From an uncultured bacterium (GTDB lineage Bacteria > Patescibacteriota > Gracilibacteria > Absconditabacterales > Absconditicoccaceae), in contig CAMVOC010000009.1 in NCBI GenBank assembly GCA_947169045.1, positions 1 to 34,433 of the forward strand: a stretch of DNA of 34,433 nucleotides. Direction: 5' to 3'. A program made the translations under genes and the position numbers. Under the pieces are notes generated by a model. The model ran no database searches and was not told the origin of the DNA. It saw only the letters and a program-made list of their open reading frames with translations. Numbering within the stretch: position 1 is the first letter of the stretch; every line of letters starts with the position of its first letter. Positions 31,098-34,433 of this stretch are shown piece after piece.

Positions 31098-32294
31098 CTA
31101 TTTCCAGAGAAGCTCTTTAAGGGTGGCGCTCGTCTGAGGATCTAGCGGTGTATGTACTCCCTTTGAGAGCGTATCAAACTGCAGAGCATCTAGGAGAATT
31201 TCCGTCCCTGAGCCGTTTTTCACGAATTGTAGTCCTGCAAGCATAGCAATGTAGGTAGGAACTGTTTTTCTCTTTAATTCACTATCATAAATGTAATCAA
31301 ATTCTGCTCCACGAGCTGTTTTCCCTCGCTCTTGGTCAAATACGAAATTTCCTAGAGAGTAAAAGATATATTTGCCAGTATATTTTTCGATTTTCCCTGG
31401 AACGTGAGAATGTCCTCCCAAAATCAAGTCTGCCCCTGCATCTATAAATGTATGAGCGAGTTCGATTTGTTTTTTATTGGGATTGAGTTTGTATTCTGCA
31501 CCTCGATGGAGTGAAAGAATCTTTGCATCACAATTCAGCTTTTTCATCTCTTGAAGGTCTTGGATAATAGCGTCTGGATCTAGCGGATTTCGCGTAAACG
31601 TTCCTCCTCCGATCTTGCGGTCAATCCTCCCCTCGTACGAATATGCCCCGAAGCAAAGCTTCAGCCCGTTAATGTCTTGCGTTACTCGTCCAGCTTCCTC
31701 AGGAGTTAGGCCTGCTCCCACCGTAGCGATTCCGTTTTCAGCGAGCAGTTGTTTTGTAGTTACGACGCCTTGATATCCTCCATTGAGCAGGTGATTATTG
31801 GCAAGCGAAAGCAAAAGAGGAAGATGCTGATTTCTTAATCCTTGCAGGACTTCGAGATTGTTTGTATTTGCTCTGAAGGTAAATCCTCCGTTCTGGATAT
31901 CACGATCGACAGGATGGAAAGGGCTTTCAAGATTGAAAAAAAGCAGACAGGCATTGGACGTACAACCTGGAAACGCTGTAATGGGATTGTATTTCCCGCT
32001 TCCAAAGATGCGATCGTATCCTTGCAGTTTATTGTAATAGCCGATATTACGAGAAAGCATAATATCACCTCAAGCGACGAGATAAGCGGTATTCAGCGGT
32101 GATTTCTGGTATTGAGAGGTATCTGAAGCGTCATCCCCTCGTGGAGCATCTTGCTGATCGTCAAAGAGCACTTGAAATGAATGAGCAAGTTTAAACTGTG
32201 CTGGGTACGTGGGCAATTTCTCTGCCATCAGCATTACCAGCGAAAGCATAAAGATGCAACAGGAAACAAAGAGAAGTTTATCTTTTGGTAGCAT
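31098..32294 (-). CDS. CapA-family metallophosphoesterase-like protein, membrane-anchored (UGA-Gly gene)
   Basis: Member of the CapA/PgsA (poly-gamma-glutamate synthesis-type) family; 398 aa. The N-terminal hydrophobic helix at residues about 6-24 is an uncleaved anchor or signal peptide. The domain starts at AGGDIMLSRN, with the first Gly as TGA (32072-32070). Then come NLESPF, SLANNHLLNGGY, the LHRGAEY metal-site region, GGHSHVPGKIEKY and IFYSLGNFVFD. All expected motifs are present. Without recoding, the anchor and GGD motif are lost. Its start is 6 bases after rimO, so they share a transcript. The substrate is unknown and no other capsule gene is nearby, so a polyglutamate role is not claimed. 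Confidence 0.9.
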
Positions 32295-32300
32295 GGGAAT

Positions 32301-33554
32301 TTATGAAGATAAAGAGATTTTCATTCCGATGGAAAGGGTGCTTTTGTCGAGAGTTGGAAGCTGTGAGAAAGGGAGTTCCACGACTTCATCGATCTCTGGG
32401 CAATGCAATCGAGGGCGAATAATGAGCGTCGTTTCAGTGATGTCTTGGATTCGGCCCCAGGTGCTTTTTCAGAGGTTTGCTTGCTTTTTTAGTAGCATTT
32501 GATTTACTATCTGACGCAGTTCTAGAAATCTCTGGTGGAGCGTAGCGTCGTCCACTTTATCTGGGAAAAGAAAGGATGTTGCCAGCGGTTCATCGTGATA
32601 TTCAAAGAGTGCAATATTATCGAAATAGTCCTTTTTTATGAAATTGATGAGTTGTTGATGATCAGCTTCTTTTTCTCCTGGGAATCCTACAATGAAGTTC
32701 GTACGAATAAAGTGAGTTGGGAAGCTGGATTTAATGAAGTCTAAGAGATCATAGATCCCCTGCTCGTCGTAATATCTGCCCATGCTTTTGAGGAGTTTGC
32801 TAGAAATATGCTGAAATGGCAGGTCGAAATAGGGGATAAATTTGTCGAAATGTGTCAGTTTTTCCAACTGCTTTTTGGTGAGGAGATCGGGATATAGGTA
32901 GAGTACGCGGTAGTGAAAGTCGCCTGGCACCTGCTCTATTTGCTCCAAAAGTTCAAAAAGCTGTGGCTTCCCGTAGAGATCCGTTCCATATCTCGTGGAG
33001 TCTTGTGCAATGAGAATCAACTCTTCTGCTCCCTGATTGACGAGATTTTGTGCTTCAGTAAGGACTTTTTCGATAGGCATTGAGCGTTGTTTCCCTCTGA
33101 TTTTTGGGATAATGCAAAACGCGCAAGCATTGTCGCATCCTTCTGCGATTTTGAGGTATTCGAAGCCTTGATCGAGATTGGTGAGTGCTCTCGGAGTCTC
33201 AGAAAGAAACAGTGTATTGAGTTCGTCTGTGTAGGCTAAAACCTGGTTTCAAAGGTTCGCAACTAGGGGGCTAGACTCTTTGGTCATTTCGAAATATTTC
33301 ACTGCACATCCCATCGGGATTACTTTTTTCCCTTTTTTCTCTAATTTTTCCTTTAGTTGTATGGCTTCTTCACGTCCAGAAGAGATGAATCCACACGTAT
33401 TGAGATATACGAGTTCTACTGCTGGATCGTAGGGATCTGTGTAATATTCAACTTTCCCGCTCGTTAAAAATTTCCCTAGGAGACATTGACTGTCAACAAG
33501 GTTTTTTGTACATCACAGGTTAATCAACGAAATGGAAAGTTTTTTACCGTTCAT
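32301..33554 (-). CDS. rimO: ribosomal protein S12 methylthiotransferase (UGA-Gly gene)
   Basis: Radical-SAM enzyme that adds a methylthio group to the conserved Asp of ribosomal protein S12; 417 aa. The N-terminal UPF0004 domain has three cluster Cys at about 15 (LGCTKNLVDSQ), 54 (LNTCGFI) and 83 (MGCA). The radical-SAM CX3CX2C lies at 140, 144 and 147 in AEGCDNACAFCIIPKIRG. A TRAM-like end covers residues about 355-417. LGC-KNLVDS and the IRG context favour RimO over MiaB. TGA encodes the Gly of LGC (33515-33513), NLGNQ and NLGKS near the C-terminus. ATG at 33554 is preceded by AAAAAGG. The stop is TAA. Confidence 0.93.
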
Positions 33555-33609
33555 TCAGCCTTTTTTATCTAATTGCTTTGAAAAATCTAGTAAAAATCCT
33601 CTGAAAAAT

Positions 33610-33637
33610 TTGCATTCCCGCAAAAAAACTATATACT
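33610..33637 (+). promoter_or_regulatory. promoter of the 215-aa conserved-looking gene
   Basis: TTGCAT (33610-33615), a 16-base spacer and TATACT (33632-33637). A small inverted repeat (ATACT-CAT-AGTAT) overlaps the -10. The divergent rimO promoter could not be identified. Confidence 0.6.
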
Positions 33638-33671
33638 CATAGTATCTTTTATTTTTTACAAAAACAAAATT

Positions 33672-34319
33672 ATGACAGATCAAGCTACAGAAAAAAAAGT
33701 AGCCAAGGCTAAACCTACGCTTAAAAAGGCTACAGGAGGTGTCGATGAAGAATTGATGAAAAAGTACTCTCAAATGGTACGTTTTCTCAAAAATGAAATT
33801 TCTACGCTCGAAATCGAGATGAAAAAGATGAAAGTGATTTTAGATCAATTGGTAAATTTCGACCCTACAAATCCTCAGTCTCTCAATGGACAAACTGAAA
33901 TCCCTGGATTGAAGATGCAAGACTTGTCTAGCTATTCAGAAGAAGGGGCTGAAGTGATTGAAGGACTCTTTGATGGATATTTTATGGTTGGAGCTGATCA
34001 GAAAAAATATCCTGTTCCTATGAACTACTCTTCAAAAACTAAATTAGTGCCTGGAGATAAGCTAAAACTTAAAGTGATGACTGATGGAAAATTTATTTAT
34101 AAATTGATTCAACCTGTCGAAAGAAAGCATCTTAAAGCGCTCTTGTCAAAGACTGACGACAATAAATTTACTGCTAATACTGACGATGGAAAGGTATATT
34201 TCCTCAATCAAGCTGCGGTTTCTTTCTTTAAGGGAGTGCCTGGTGATGAGCTTTACATCATCATCAATGACAAAGACGCTAGTTCTTTTGCTGCTATTGA
34301 GGCTATTATTAAAAAATAA
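33672..34319 (+). CDS. uncharacterised protein with coiled coil and beta-rich C-terminus, 215 aa
   Basis: Not assigned to a family. The N-terminus is Lys/Ala-rich and basic (residues 1-22). Residues 27-63 form a coiled coil (MKKYSQMVRFLKNEISTLEIEMKK with a break). Residues about 100-215 alternate short strands with two similar segments, each with a GD turn (VPGDKLKLKVM and VPGDELYIII). That suggests two small beta-barrels or a duplicated greA-like fold (inference). There are no TGA codons, which suggests good expression. A single-gene unit with its own promoter and a strong terminator. Confidence 0.85.
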   Translation: MTDQATEKKVAKAKPTLKKATGGVDEELMKKYSQMVRFLKNEISTLEIEMKKMKVILDQLVNFDPTNPQSLNGQTEIPGLKMQDLSSYSEEGAEVIEGLFDGYFMVGADQKKYPVPMNYSSKTKLVPGDKLKLKVMTDGKFIYKLIQPVERKHLKALLSKTDDNKFTANTDDGKVYFLNQAAVSFFKGVPGDELYIIINDKDASSFAAIEAIIKK

Positions 34320-34339
34320 AGAGACACTCTTTGCATAGC

Positions 34340-34369
34340 AAAAAGCTCAAGGGAATCCTTGAGCTTTTT
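34340..34369. terminator. bidirectional terminator
   Basis: A 13-base-pair perfect stem AAAAAGCTCAAGG-GAAT-CCTTGAGCTTTTT. It carries a T-run on either strand, so it can end both the 215-aa gene and the convergent gene entering from the right. Confidence 0.9.
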
Positions 34370-34384
34370 CAGATTATAAGAATA

Positions 34385-34433
34385 TTATTCCATAATCAAG
34401 AGTTTATGTACCTCATATCCTGAGGCATGACGG
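34385..34433 (-). CDS. C-terminal end of a gene entering from the right
   Basis: An open minus-strand frame from the window edge to TAA at 34385 encodes RHASGYEVHKLLIME. It stops 15 bases before the bidirectional terminator, as a real gene end would. Too short to assign a product. Confidence 0.45.
   Translation of the reverse strand, partial: RHASGYEVHKLLIME

Noticed and set aside
33555-33773. 72-aa minus-strand gene or an N-terminal extension of rimO
   Set aside because: It is the shadow of the plus-strand gene at 33672. RimO homology starts at the ATG at 33554, and the frame upstream runs through the promoter region of the divergent gene.
241-34319. Additional reassignment of Arg codons CGA or CGG
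   Set aside because: I found CGA and CGG in frame only at poorly conserved positions, mostly in charged contexts that fit Arg. Conserved arginines use AGA, CGT or CGC, so the window cannot test it and gives no sign of change.

Overview
The window reads as a chromosomal segment of an AT-rich Candidate Phyla Radiation bacterium that translates UGA as glycine (NCBI code 25; Absconditabacteria/SR1 or Gracilibacteria/BD1-5). The evidence is internal. Many genes are cut by in-frame TGA exactly where the protein family has a conserved glycine: the HIGH motif of ArgRS, the LGC motif of RimO, the DENGK segment of UvrC, SANISGKPSP of Sua5 and GGD of CapA. Every gene ends in TAA or TAG. All coordinates here use that code. 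A standard-code caller would break about 30 kb of sequence into fragments. SR1 and Gracilibacteria cannot be told apart from this sequence alone.

Layout. 1-5.6 kb: argS-aspS on the minus strand and a divergent uvrC. 5.8-24.3 kb: an all-minus accessory block. It holds two tandem paralogues with a peptidoglycan-binding-like domain plus an NPGN lysin-like domain, each with its own near-consensus promoter. They are followed by a 776-aa LRV/HEAT-like repeat protein and a 214-aa peptidoglycan-binding-like protein that ends at a hairpin terminator. Then come two giant genes, an unrecognised 2215-aa protein and a 2161-aa secreted DUF11-repeat surface protein. 24.4-27.2 kb: the alpha ribosomal operon rpmJ-rpsM-rpsK-rpsD-rpoA, with no rplQ before its terminator. 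27.4-34.4 kb: a Sua5-type threonylcarbamoyl-AMP synthase, a TfoX-N protein, a translationally coupled coiled-coil pair, an acidic single-pass membrane protein, rimO-capA, and a conserved-looking protein of unknown function.

Working idea (inference). The 5.8-24.3 kb block looks like a cell-surface or host-contact system: giant adhesin-like protein, giant partner, and cell-wall-binding or lytic modules. This would suit the epibiotic or predatory life reported for relatives. Two places in it show sharply bounded 100% identical tracts inside diverged duplicates, which suggests recent gene conversion. Most genes lack a Shine-Dalgarno sequence. TGA-Gly is frequent in low-expression genes and nearly absent from ribosomal genes and rpoA. 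No tRNA, rRNA, CRISPR array or insertion sequence was found.
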